Below are positions 7,776-14,528 of a stretch of DNA of 30,172 nucleotides, piece by piece. Within the stretch, counting starts at the first letter, position 1. The number at the start of each line of letters is the position of its first letter. The stretch is taken from positions 1 through 30,172 of the forward strand of contig URLO01000027.1 of assembly GCA_900548625.1 (NCBI GenBank), given 5' to 3'. Below the pieces are notes generated by a model. The model did no database searches. It was not told the origin of the DNA and worked only from the letters and a program-made list of their open reading frames with translations. A program made the position numbers and the translations under genes. The DNA is from an uncultured Eubacteriales bacterium (lineage in GTDB: Bacteria > Bacillota > Clostridia > Oscillospirales > Oscillospiraceae).

Positions 7776-8192
7776 TCAGCGGATCGAGCGTTTCGTCCGG
7801 AGCATCATGCGCCAGTCCAGATCGCCGCGCTGCAAGCCCAGGATCAGCATTTCCGCCGAGGCCAGATTGGTCGCGCACGGAACGTTGTAGGTGTCGCACA
7901 GATGGATCGTGCGCATCAGGCGCTGATCCTCCCACGGGTCATTGTCGTTCGGGTCGGAAAAGACGATGACAAGGTCGATCTCGTTGTAGGCGATGCGGGC
8001 ATCGACCTGCTGGTGACCGCCCTGATTTTTGGACAAAAACTGCGAGACGGGCAGCCCCGTCGCCTCGGAGACCAGGCGGCCCGTTGCCGCCGTCGCCGAA
8101 AGGTTATGCTTGGCGAGGATGCTCTTGTAAGCGGTGCAGAACTGCACCATCAGCTCCTTCTTTTTATCATGCGCCATCAAAGTGATATTCAT
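7776..8192 (-). CDS. Methylglyoxal-synthase-like protein with altered active site
   Basis: The 138-residue product has the MGS-like fold signature. NITLMAHDKKK corresponds to the His-Asp-Lys start of E. coli MgsA, GGHQQV to its GGDQQV, and VPCATNLASAE to its PVATNVATAD. True MgsA converts dihydroxyacetone phosphate to methylglyoxal using Asp71, with His98 and Asp101 nearby. Here the Asp71 position is His, the SGP phosphate loop reads SKN, and the His98/Asp101 region (DPWEDQR) keeps neither residue in place. The fold is clear, but the enzyme activity is doubtful. I chose the ATG at 8192; the frame extends to a TTG at 8216, which overlaps the GGAAAGGAG ribosome site. It follows minD by 97 bp and probably shares its promoter. 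Confidence 0.8.
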   Translation of the reverse strand: MNITLMAHDKKKELMVQFCTAYKSILAKHNLSATAATGRLVSEATGLPVSQFLSKNQGGHQQVDARIAYNEIDLVIVFSDPNDNDPWEDQRLMRTIHLCDTYNVPCATNLASAEMLILGLQRGDLDWRMMLRTKRSIR

Positions 8193-8289
8193 ATTGTAAG
8201 TCCGGCTCCTTTCCAAGTTGCTTGGGGAAGGTCGATCGTGCGCGGTCTGCCCGCGCGGAAAAACGCTGCAAGAAAGCGGTATATCCAGA

Positions 8290-9030
8290 TCAGAACAGCA
8301 TCAGCGGCACCTTTTGTCCGCACAGACGCCGCGCAATGTTGCGGCAGGCGCGGGCGGCGCCCTTTTCGCTGTAGAGCGGCAGCGGCACGCCCTTTGCGGC
8401 GGCCAGCGTCACGCCGCTGTCCTCGGGCACGATGCCAAGCAGCGGCAGGCCCACGCCGTCCATCACATCGTCGATCGTCGCCTGCATCCGGCGGTAAAGC
8501 ACGGGGCTGACGCGATTGACGACGAGCTGCGCCTCGATCCTCGGGTTTCCGGCGAGCAGCACATCCGTTGCACGCGCCGCATCCCGGAGGGAGGCAGGGT
8601 CGCTCGCGGCGACCACGATGGCGCGTCCGGCCTCGCCGGTCGCCAGACGAAAGCCCGCGCCGATGCCGGCGGGCGCATCAAGGAAGATCCAGTCGAAGTG
8701 CTCCTCCGCCTGCCGCAGAAGCCGGGCAAACTGCCCCGCGTCGAGCGATTCGGCGCTTTCGGTGATGGGTGCGGTCAGAACGCGGAGCCCCGCAAGACGC
8801 GGATGCACAGAGGCTTTTTCCAGCGGATACTCCCCGCGCATCACCGCCGTAAACGGCAGGATCGGCTCGTCGCTCATGCCGAGCGAGATGTCGAGATTGC
8901 GAAGTCCCACGTCCGCGTCGATGCACAAAACGCGCGCACCTCCGGCGGCAAGGCAGGAGGCCACCGCAGCACACAGCGAGGTCTTGCCGGTGCCGCCCTT
9001 TCCGGAGATCACGGATACGATCTCAGCCAC
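8290..9030 (-). CDS. minD: MinD-type cell-division ATPase
   Basis: MinD is a membrane-associated ATPase that, with MinC, keeps the FtsZ ring away from the cell poles. The 246-residue protein has the deviant Walker A motif GKGGTGKT at residues 10-17. It also has the switch region DADVGLRNLDISLG (38-51) and the Walker B-like WIFLDAPAG (113-121), all typical of MinD/ParA ATPases. The C-terminus ends RLCGQKVPLMLF and is less amphipathic than the classical MinD membrane-targeting helix. The start is a GTG at 9030 with a strong AGGAGGGG site. No minC or minE is in the window. A consensus promoter lies upstream and the MgsA-like gene follows. Another ParA-like role remains possible. Confidence 0.88.
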   Translation of the reverse strand: MAEIVSVISGKGGTGKTSLCAAVASCLAAGGARVLCIDADVGLRNLDISLGMSDEPILPFTAVMRGEYPLEKASVHPRLAGLRVLTAPITESAESLDAGQFARLLRQAEEHFDWIFLDAPAGIGAGFRLATGEAGRAIVVAASDPASLRDAARATDVLLAGNPRIEAQLVVNRVSPVLYRRMQATIDDVMDGVGLPLLGIVPEDSGVTLAAAKGVPLPLYSEKGAARACRNIARRLCGQKVPLMLF

Positions 9031-9077
9031 GCGGCGCTCCCCTCCTTATCCTTCGCAAATACCCGAAAGTTATAGCT

Positions 9078-9106
9078 ATTATATACGACACGCCGCGCGA
9101 ATTCAA
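9078..9106 (-). promoter_or_regulatory. Promoter of minD
   Basis: Read on the minus strand, TTGAAT (9106-9101), a 17-bp spacer and TATAAT (9083-9078) form a consensus housekeeping promoter about 50 bp ahead of the GTG start of minD. Confidence 0.8.
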
Positions 9107-9176
9107 TAAGAATCCGAAAATCTTGTGGCAAAAGCCGAAAAAATCCATCCCTTTTGCGGAGCGCCGCCGCAGGCGC

Positions 9177-9205
9177 GTCTATTTGACCGGCGCGGCGCAT
9201 AGAGT
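9177..9205 (+). promoter_or_regulatory. Possible sporulation-sigma promoter of spoIIP
   Basis: GTCTATTT (9177-9184), 13 bp, then CATAGAGT (9198-9205) loosely resembles the SigE pattern (ATA-type -35 and CATA...T -10). It lies 20 bp before the spoIIP start. The match is imperfect and the call rests partly on SpoIIP being a sporulation gene. Confidence 0.3.
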
Positions 9206-9224
9206 GAGGATGGGGAGGGATCTT

Positions 9225-10202
9225 ATGAACGAACGAAAGCTGAGCAATTTCTGTATGCTGATGCTGGCGTTTTCGGTGCTGGTGCGGTTGTTTGCCGCCA
9301 CAGGCGGCAGCGCCTGCGCACAGGAGCCTGCGGCGCAGCCGCGCCTCTGGCGCGTGGAGGTCGTCCGCGGGCAGCGCGAGGGCGGCGCGGAGGCGGCCGC
9401 CTTGCAGGAGGGGCCTCCTGCGGACAAGCCCGCACCGCCGCAGCTGGAATTTTCGCCGGAGGAGGCGGACGCGATCACGATTGCGGGCGGCTGCACCTAT
9501 GATGTGGACAAGGCTGCGCTTCTGACGCGCCCCTCGGCGCTCGACGTTTCCGGTGACGGGCCGAAGGTGCTCATCGTCCACACGCACTCGTCCGAGGCAT
9601 ATACGCAGGAGGCGGGCTGGGAATATACGCCGTCCGACCCGCTCCGCACCGAGGAGCCCGCCCGCTCGGTCATCCGCGTGGGCGACGAGATCGCCGCGGT
9701 GCTCGAATCGCGCGGCATTGAGGTGCTGCACGACACGGCGCTCAACGACTACCCCACCTACAACGGCGCCTACGCGCGGATGGAGGCGACCATCGAGCGG
9801 TATCTGAAGGCGTATCCCTCCATCCAGATGGTGCTGGATGTCCACCGCGACGCCGCCGCCGACGCGGCGGGCGAGCAGCTCGCCTTCACCACACAGCTCG
9901 ACGGCGAGAGCTGCGCGCAGATCATGCTCGTCGTCGGCACCGATCAGGGCGGGCTGAGCCACCCCGGCTGGCAGGAGAATCTCGCCAACGCCCTCAAGCT
10001 GCAAGCGCTCATGAACCGCCGTTATCCGGGGCTGTGCCGCAGTCTCGACCTGCGCGCCGAGCGCTTCAACCAGCACGAGACGCCCGGCTCTTTGCTGGCG
10101 GAGTTCGGCGCGGCCGGCAACACGCTCCGCGAGGCCATCCGCGCCGGGCGCTGCTTCGGCACGTGCGTGGCGGAGCTTCTCGAGGGGCTCGGCTGCGGGT
10201 AA
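9225..10202 (+). CDS. spoIIP: Stage II sporulation protein P (SpoIIP)
   Basis: SpoIIP is a cell-wall amidase and endopeptidase that works with SpoIID and SpoIIM to dissolve septal peptidoglycan during forespore engulfment. The 325-residue product has an N-terminal membrane anchor (about residues 5-25) and an Ala/Pro/Glu-rich linker. The catalytic domain then begins VLIVHTHSSEAYT, and LDVHRDA and LVVGTDQGGLSHPGWQENL follow, all family signatures. The frame is open 102 bases further upstream, but the ATG at 9225 follows GGGAGGG and leads directly into the signal anchor, so I prefer it. Divergent minD lies upstream. Its presence indicates a spore former. Confidence 0.95.
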   Translation: MNERKLSNFCMLMLAFSVLVRLFAATGGSACAQEPAAQPRLWRVEVVRGQREGGAEAAALQEGPPADKPAPPQLEFSPEEADAITIAGGCTYDVDKAALLTRPSALDVSGDGPKVLIVHTHSSEAYTQEAGWEYTPSDPLRTEEPARSVIRVGDEIAAVLESRGIEVLHDTALNDYPTYNGAYARMEATIERYLKAYPSIQMVLDVHRDAAADAAGEQLAFTTQLDGESCAQIMLVVGTDQGGLSHPGWQENLANALKLQALMNRRYPGLCRSLDLRAERFNQHETPGSLLAEFGAAGNTLREAIRAGRCFGTCVAELLEGLGCG

Positions 10203-10224
10203 AAAATATTTTTCAAAAACCCCT

Positions 10225-10274
10225 TTACAAATCAGAAAAGGCGTGTATAATAATAACCGTAATGATAATTATTC
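10225..10274 (+). promoter_or_regulatory. Promoter and Fur/PerR-like box of the regulator gene
   Basis: TTTACA (10225-10230), a 16-bp spacer and TATAAT (10247-10252) form the promoter. Just downstream, TGATAATTATT (10263-10273) matches one half and part of the second half of a Fur/PerR 7-1-7 box. Its position around the start of transcription suggests autorepression. Confidence 0.6.
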
Positions 10275-10293
10275 TTGTTTTGGAGCAACGCCT

Positions 10294-10713
10294 ATGATCA
10301 CTGCCAGAAAACACAGCCGGAAGCGCGACGCCATTCTGGCCTGCGTCCGCGGGACGACCTGCCATCCGACGGCAGAATGGGTCTACGCGCAGCTCAAGCC
10401 GGAAATTCCGGATCTGAGCCTCGGGACGGTCTACCGCAACCTTGCCATCTTCAAGCAGGACGGCGAGATCATCTCGGTCGGGACCGTGGCAGGGCTCGAG
10501 CGCTTCGACGGCAACACCGCGCCGCACGCGCATTTCATCTGCACGAAATGCACCGGCGTCTACGATGTCCCGCAGGAGACGCTGCCGGTGGATTTCCTGA
10601 GATCTGCCGAGGCACTCACCCGCGGAGAGATCACATCCTATCAGCTCAGCTATTACGGGATCTGCCCGAAATGCAAAAACAGCGATAAAAACGATCAAGA
10701 CAGCAAAATATAA
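10294..10713 (+). CDS. perR: Fur-family regulator, probably PerR
   Basis: This 139-residue metal-dependent repressor has an N-terminal winged helix (CHPTAEWVYAQLKPEIPDLSLGTVYRNLAIF) and a C-terminal metal-binding dimerisation domain. The structural zinc cysteines are in FICTKC and GICPKC. HAHF supplies metal-binding histidines. The neighbouring rubrerythrin, a peroxide-reducing protein, makes a peroxide sensor (PerR) more likely than an iron sensor (Fur), but sequence alone does not settle this. The ATG at 10294 follows TGGAG with a good spacing. The gene precedes rubrerythrin by 30 bp, so the two are probably cotranscribed. A partial Fur/PerR box sits in its own promoter. Confidence 0.85.
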   Translation: MITARKHSRKRDAILACVRGTTCHPTAEWVYAQLKPEIPDLSLGTVYRNLAIFKQDGEIISVGTVAGLERFDGNTAPHAHFICTKCTGVYDVPQETLPVDFLRSAEALTRGEITSYQLSYYGICPKCKNSDKNDQDSKI

Positions 10714-10743
10714 TCACAAATGCAATAATGGAGGTCAATTACT

Positions 10744-11334
10744 ATGAAGAAGTTTGTTTGCAAGGTCTGCGGTTACGTTTACGAGGGCGAAGCTGCGCCC
10801 GAATTCTGCCCCGTCTGCAAGGCGCCCGCCTCGATGTTTGAGGAAGTCGTCGGTGAAATGAAGCTCGCCGCCGAGCATGAGTTCGGCGTCTATGAGACCA
10901 CCGTCCGCGACAACGAGAAGATCAGCGCCGAGGACAAGGCGTATATCCTTGAGCAGCTCAAGGCCAACTTCAACGGCGAGTGCAGCGAGGTCGGCATGTA
11001 TCTGTGCATGGCGCGCATTGCCCACCGCGAGGGCTATCCCGAGATCGGCCTGTACTGGGAGAAGGCAGCCTATGAGGAGGCGGAGCACGCAGCGAAGTTC
11101 GCCGAGATGCTCGGCTCCACGCTCGAGCCCAACATGAAGGCCTGCACGAAGAACAACCTCAAGTGGCGCGTGGACTGCGAGTTCGGCGCAACGCAGGGCA
11201 AGTTCGATCTGGCAGCCTGCGCCAAGAAGAACGGTCTCGACGCCATCCATGACACCGTTCACGAAATGGCCAAGGACGAAGCCCGCCACGGCAAGGCTCT
11301 GGAGGGCATGCTGAAGCGTTACTTCAACAAGTAA
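10744..11334 (+). CDS. Reverse-type rubrerythrin, 3' end supplied by the integrated element
   Basis: Rubrerythrins reduce hydrogen peroxide in anaerobes with electrons passed through rubredoxin. This 196-residue form has the rubredoxin-like domain at the N-terminus (CKVCGYVYEG and CPVC, residues 6-25). The di-iron ferritin-like domain follows (GECSEVGMY, EEAEHAAKF, and DEARHG near the end), which is the reverse order of classical rubrerythrin. The ribosome site TGGAGG is strong. A diverged second copy of the last 26 codons lies at 16867-16947, on the far side of an integrated element. This gene is therefore probably a hybrid: host sequence up to the attachment core, then an element-encoded 3' end. 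All metal ligands are kept, so the hybrid should be functional. Confidence 0.95.
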   Translation: MKKFVCKVCGYVYEGEAAPEFCPVCKAPASMFEEVVGEMKLAAEHEFGVYETTVRDNEKISAEDKAYILEQLKANFNGECSEVGMYLCMARIAHREGYPEIGLYWEKAAYEEAEHAAKFAEMLGSTLEPNMKACTKNNLKWRVDCEFGATQGKFDLAACAKKNGLDAIHDTVHEMAKDEARHGKALEGMLKRYFNK

Positions 11335-11347
11335 TTCCAACTATTTA

Positions 11348-11378
11348 GAGGGTAGGCAGAAATGCCTGCCCTCTTTTT
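11348..11378 (+). terminator. Terminator after rubrerythrin
   Basis: GAGGGTAGGCA (11348-11358), loop GAAA, TGCCTGCCCTC (11363-11373), then five T. It lies 13 bp past the rubrerythrin stop inside element DNA, and would stop transcription before it enters the element. Confidence 0.85.
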
Positions 11379-11452
11379 AGTGGAAGAAAAGTGGAATCCT
11401 CCGCCGCGCTTTCCTCTCTAATGAAGCAAAAGTGGATTTTGAAAAAGTGGAA
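11379..11452 (+). repeat. Left-end AAGTGGA repeats, possible integrase arm sites
   Basis: Four same-orientation copies of AGTGGA lie at 11379-11385, 11389-11396, 11430-11437 and 11445-11452. Similar copies occur near the right end. GATTTTGAAAAAGT (11435-11448) is matched exactly as an inverted repeat at 16769-16782. Tyrosine integrases bind such arm-type repeats near element ends. Confidence 0.55.
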
Positions 11453-11498
11453 TATTGAGAAGCGGTTTCCCGCGTTTCTCCTTTGAGATTATGAGCCG

Positions 11499-12059
11499 TT
11501 ACAGGCTCATTTCTTTTACCCGCCGATAGAAAGTGTTAGGTTTCAATCCGACCTCTTTCATGGCGGCTGTTGCCGTGACTTCCCCAGCTCTCCATCTGGC
11601 GCAAACATCTTTGAATTGTTCTTCGTCGATTTCAAGCGGCTTTCGGCCTTTGTATTTGCCTTCGTCTTTTGCAATGGCTATGCCCTCGCGCTGACGCTCC
11701 AAAATATTTTCCCGCTCCAACTCAGCAAGTGCGCCAAATACTGTTAGCATGAAGCGGCCTTGCGGGGTGGTGGTATCAATATTTTCTTTAAGGCTGACAA
11801 ACTCGACTTGCTTTTCTGTCAGTTCAGAAACAATAGAGAGTAAATCGCGTGTGTTTCTGGCAATGCGGGAAATGCTTTCGACAATCACCATATCTCCCGC
11901 TCGAACAAAACCCATCATTTCTTTGAATGCCTTGCGGTCTGTATTTTTTCCGCTGGCTTTGTCAATGAATAGTTTTTCCGCCTTTTGTTCCGCCATCATT
12001 TTTAATTGCCGCGCTTCATTCTGCTCGATAGTGGAACATCTTACATAGCCAACCCGCAT
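11499..12059 (-). CDS. Small serine recombinase (resolvase/invertase family)
   Basis: This 186-residue protein belongs to the resolvase/invertase serine recombinases. The N-terminal catalytic domain opens with VGYVRCSTIEQN, where the Ser of RCST is the nucleophile. SRIARNTRDLL and GRFMLTVFGALAELERENILERQREGI are conserved core segments. A short C-terminal helix-turn-helix (about residues 145-186, ending NTFYRRVKEMSL) would bind DNA. It is far too short to be a large serine integrase, so it more likely resolves or inverts DNA than inserts the element. The start at 12059 follows AAAGGGCG. The frame is open 54 bases upstream. Dyad repeats that could be its target site lie upstream at 12161-12220. 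Confidence 0.93.
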   Translation of the reverse strand: MRVGYVRCSTIEQNEARQLKMMAEQKAEKLFIDKASGKNTDRKAFKEMMGFVRAGDMVIVESISRIARNTRDLLSIVSELTEKQVEFVSLKENIDTTTPQGRFMLTVFGALAELERENILERQREGIAIAKDEGKYKGRKPLEIDEEQFKDVCARWRAGEVTATAAMKEVGLKPNTFYRRVKEMSL

Positions 12060-12160
12060 ACATTCACGCCCTTTCTTTGTCATTATCTTACCACAAAGCC
12101 CGGAATATGTCAATAGGGTATATAAATATTCTGAAATATTTCAAAATTAAGAAAGTGAAT

Positions 12161-12220
12161 TATGTGACATATAATTTCGAGCAAAAATAGTATGTCATTG
12201 AGGTATACCCAAATGACATA
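12161..12220. promoter_or_regulatory. Dyad repeats upstream of the recombinase, possible res site
   Basis: TATGTGACATA (12161-12171) is a palindrome. TATGTCATT (12191-12199) and AATGACATA (12212-12220) flank a central GGTATACC, making a near-perfect 30-bp dyad. Resolvases often act on such sites next to their own gene. It could instead be an operator. Confidence 0.4.
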
Positions 12221-12250
12221 AAACAAAAGTAAGACAATACAGGCAAGATA

Positions 12251-12288
12251 GAAAAAAAGGACGCTCATGCGGTCTGCACAAGCGTCCT
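12251..12288 (-). terminator. Terminator of the DUF4234-like gene
   Basis: AGGACGCT (12258-12265) pairs with AGCGTCCT (12281-12288). On the minus strand it is followed by seven T. It lies about 20 bp beyond the stop codon at 12310. Confidence 0.85.
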
Positions 12289-12309
12289 CTTTTGAAAAGT
12301 CGGGGAATA

Positions 12310-13419
12310 TTACAATCCAAGCAACTGCGTTTTCTTTGCATCAAATTCTTCCTGCGTGATAACGCCGTTGTCCAACAATTCTTTGTAGTTCTTTAGTTCT
12401 TCCGCAGCGCCAAGAACTGTGTTATCTATTACTTGCGGATTTGTAGTGGAAACGGTTTTTGCATCACCAGCAGTTACAATATTATTCATCTTATCTTGTA
12501 TCAGAATAGGCGGGATAATTGGGACAAAGATTGCCAAAATTAAACACAGCGTAGAAAGGTCAGATGGAATCCCTTTGCCTGCGGCCATTTTGTCAATTCT
12601 TTGCGCGGTTTTGTATATCCAGTAAATTTGATAAAAAGGTACAAACAAGCACAACAGCAGTTTCGTTGTAGGATTACGTTCTTCTTCGCCTCTTACGTTG
12701 TTTGTATAGCCCGTAACACGATAAATCCAAATCAAGAACCAAATGCCAAAGGTAAAAAGAAGCAATAGAATGTGCTTTACAAGGCTACAATAAACGGCAC
12801 TATTGTTTGCAGGAATTGTATTAACGCCAGACGCTTCCACGTGTGCGGTGGCAGGCTTTTGCGGGATTCCTCCAATTGCCCACATAGATGCAAAGAATAC
12901 GCCGCCGACTTCCACAAGGTTCTTGAGGATAATGCGAAACGGATATCTATAGCCCAATTCAATCAATACTGTGACTGACATCAGTACCGCAGGTACAAAC
13001 CAACAAGCCACAATTGTTTTCTGATATTTTTTCAAGCCATTTAAGCAAGCGGAAGAAAGTAATACTAAGAAGGCGATGTCTGATAACAGACAGAGAAAGT
13101 TCATAAGGATAAAATAGACAGGCGCGTTTCCCGTGCTAAATAAAGCGCGTAGACTTAAAAACATCGACAAAGAAAACGCGATTATCGGGAAAATATCTTT
13201 TTTATTCCTGATTAAAGCGATGGCGGCAAGAATGTTAACAAAGAGACTGAAAAACTGATGCCTGAAAAGACGCCAGAAATCAGAGAGGAAGTGTGTTCCT
13301 CCGACATTGATAAAAAGATTTATCACTTGTATTGCAAAAGCGGCAATGAACAGGATTCCTGCAAGCAAAGCATAGTGGTATGCTTCTCTGTGTTCTGTTT
13401 TTTTAACTGTATCGTTCAT
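12310..13419 (-). CDS. Multi-pass membrane protein, DUF4234-like with SHOCT-like tail
   Basis: The 369-residue product has about eight hydrophobic segments. Between about residues 210 and 300, HILLLLFTFGIWFLIWIYR and LFVPFYQIYWIYKTAQRID resemble the DUF4234 family. The last 30 residues (EELKNYKELLDNGVITQEEFDAKKTQLLGL as a whole) match the SHOCT short C-terminal domain. No enzymatic motif is visible and the function is unknown. The ATG at 13419 follows GGAGGGG; the longer open frame has no ribosome site. A consensus promoter with an embedded operator-like palindrome lies upstream, opposite a divergent XRE repressor, so expression is probably repressed until a signal is received. It is cargo of the integrated element. 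Confidence 0.8.
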   Translation of the reverse strand: MNDTVKKTEHREAYHYALLAGILFIAAFAIQVINLFINVGGTHFLSDFWRLFRHQFFSLFVNILAAIALIRNKKDIFPIIAFSLSMFLSLRALFSTGNAPVYFILMNFLCLLSDIAFLVLLSSACLNGLKKYQKTIVACWFVPAVLMSVTVLIELGYRYPFRIILKNLVEVGGVFFASMWAIGGIPQKPATAHVEASGVNTIPANNSAVYCSLVKHILLLLFTFGIWFLIWIYRVTGYTNNVRGEEERNPTTKLLLCLFVPFYQIYWIYKTAQRIDKMAAGKGIPSDLSTLCLILAIFVPIIPPILIQDKMNNIVTAGDAKTVSTTNPQVIDNTVLGAAEELKNYKELLDNGVITQEEFDAKKTQLLGL

Positions 13420-13449
13420 AATTTCCCCTCCATGATAGTTTATGAACAC

Positions 13450-13481
13450 ATAATATAACAACAAAAAGTTGTTGTCAACAA
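13450..13481 (-). promoter_or_regulatory. Consensus promoter with palindromic operator
   Basis: On the minus strand, TTGACA (13478-13473), a 17-bp spacer and TATTAT (13455-13450) form a near-perfect promoter. AACAAC (13457-13462) and GTTGTT (13468-13473) form an inverted repeat within the spacer, and TTGTTGTCAACAA (13469-13481) is a second palindrome over the -35. These are probable binding sites for the divergent XRE regulator at 13545. Confidence 0.75.
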
Positions 13482-13544
13482 TCACTATACAACCAATAAG
13501 ATTTATCTTTAACAAAGGCTGGTTGTTATTATAGGTGCGAGGGG

Positions 13545-13877
13545 ATGTCTGTGGTTAAAAATCTGAGAACGCTCCGAATGAGCAAAGGAATCAGCCAGCA
13601 ACAATTGGCCGATGTCATAGGTACAAGCCAGCAGTCTATCAACAAATATGAAAATCATAATGTTGAGCCAGATATTTCAACACTAATTATGTTGGCGGAT
13701 TATTTTCAAGTTTCGGTAGACTACCTGATAGGCCACGTTATAAGAGACATTGATTGTCAGTCGAAATTGGAATTAGACAAAGACGAGTCATGCCTTGTTT
13801 TAAACTACCGCCAGCTATCAAAAGATGAAAAGAAAAGTATTCAATTAGTACAAAAGAATTACTTGAAGAAAAAATAA
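13545..13877 (+). CDS. XRE-family transcriptional repressor
   Basis: This 110-residue protein carries a Cro/CI-type helix-turn-helix at residues 5-60 (LRTLRMSKGISQQQLADVIG, then SQQSINKYENHNVEPD and LIMLADYFQVSVDYLIG). A short helical tail of unknown role follows. Proteins like this usually repress the adjacent divergent gene and often themselves. Here the divergent gene is the membrane protein at 12310-13419, whose promoter contains two TTGTTG/CAACAA palindromes. The start is either the ATG at 13545 or the GTG at 13551. A purine-rich AGGTGCGAGGGG precedes both and does not decide between them. A bidirectional terminator follows. Confidence 0.93.
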   Translation: MSVVKNLRTLRMSKGISQQQLADVIGTSQQSINKYENHNVEPDISTLIMLADYFQVSVDYLIGHVIRDIDCQSKLELDKDESCLVLNYRQLSKDEKKSIQLVQKNYLKKK

Positions 13878-13906
13878 ACGACGCTGAAATTTCAGCGTCG
13901 TCTATT
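13871..13906. terminator. Bidirectional terminator between XRE and HTH genes
   Basis: ACGACGCTGA (13878-13887), loop AATT, TCAGCGTCGT (13892-13901), with T-rich tracts on both sides when read outward. It serves the plus-strand XRE gene and the minus-strand gene ending at 13908. Confidence 0.9.
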
Positions 13907-13907
13907 T

Positions 13908-14093
13908 TTACACTTTCCGAACCAATTCCTTAAATGTATGCTGAACAATAGTAGGGGTGTCTTTCATTTTTATGTACCTGCGGACAGTACTTGCGCCCCT
14001 GTTCATCCGCCGTGCTACCTCCGCCGCGTTACCTAATTCGTTATACAGACGATGCATTTCAATGATTTCGGCAGGGGATACCCTTGTAGCCAT
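13908..14093 (-). CDS. Small helix-turn-helix protein, 61 aa
   Basis: The 61-residue protein has one recognisable feature: a helix-turn-helix of the resolvase/homeodomain-like kind (LYNELGNAAEVARRMNRG then STVRRYIKM). It could be a DNA-binding accessory factor of the element, for example a recombination directionality factor, but nothing shows that directly. Its ATG overlaps the stop of the upstream 85-aa gene (TAATG, sharing one base), so the two are translationally coupled. There is no separate strong ribosome site. Confidence 0.75.
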   Translation of the reverse strand: MATRVSPAEIIEMHRLYNELGNAAEVARRMNRGASTVRRYIKMKDTPTIVQHTFKELVRKV

Positions 14094-14350
14094 TATTCAG
14101 CTTCGGCAGGAGAGACTTCCGCCGTTTCCATTTCCTTTTTAGTTGTGCGGGTATTCTTCGCATTAGACTTAGTAAGCAAGCGGTTATCGGTGTCTGCCAT
14201 AGCAGCCTTAAACGAATGTTTAATACGGTCAATGCCCTTTACAGGTTTTGCGCCATATTTGACAAGGCGCTCATTGTCCTGTGCAATCTTTTCGAAGAAA
14301 TTGTCTGGAATGATGATAATGTCTTTCTCTAAGTCGAGCGTAACACGCAT
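14093..14350 (-). CDS. Hypothetical protein, 85 aa
   Basis: I do not recognise this protein. Its N-terminal half (MRVTLDLEKDIIIIPDNFFE) looks like a short beta-strand/helix fold, and its C-terminal third is Lys/Thr/Glu-rich and probably disordered. It has a very strong AGGAGG site and a consensus promoter (14407-14435), so it is likely well expressed. It is the first gene of a two-gene operon with the HTH protein at 13908-14093. A small DNA-binding or regulatory partner is possible but is only a guess from the neighbour. Confidence 0.75.
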   Translation of the reverse strand: MRVTLDLEKDIIIIPDNFFEKIAQDNERLVKYGAKPVKGIDRIKHSFKAAMADTDNRLLTKSNAKNTRTTKKEMETAEVSPAEAE

Positions 14351-14406
14351 AGTCTTTACCTCCTAAATATTTCTGCGAATGGCGAATATGCACAATCACC
14401 GTTGAA

Positions 14407-14435
14407 ATTATAATGCAGCAATTGTCAAAAGTCAA
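14407..14435 (-). promoter_or_regulatory. Promoter of the 85-aa/61-aa operon
   Basis: On the minus strand, TTGACT (14435-14430), a 17-bp spacer and TATAAT (14412-14407) form a near-consensus promoter about 55 bp before the start at 14350. Confidence 0.85.
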
Positions 14436-14528
14436 TATTTACTGTATTCTGTATAATTCAAATGAATTCGTGCAAAAATTTATTAGAATTTGCATAAGCC
14501 GAAAACGTTTTGTATGATTATACTGAAA

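Noticed and set aside
11499..12059. Large serine integrase as the element's integration enzyme
   Set aside because: At 186 residues it is a small resolvase/invertase type; the tyrosine integrase at 15526-16737 is the better candidate.
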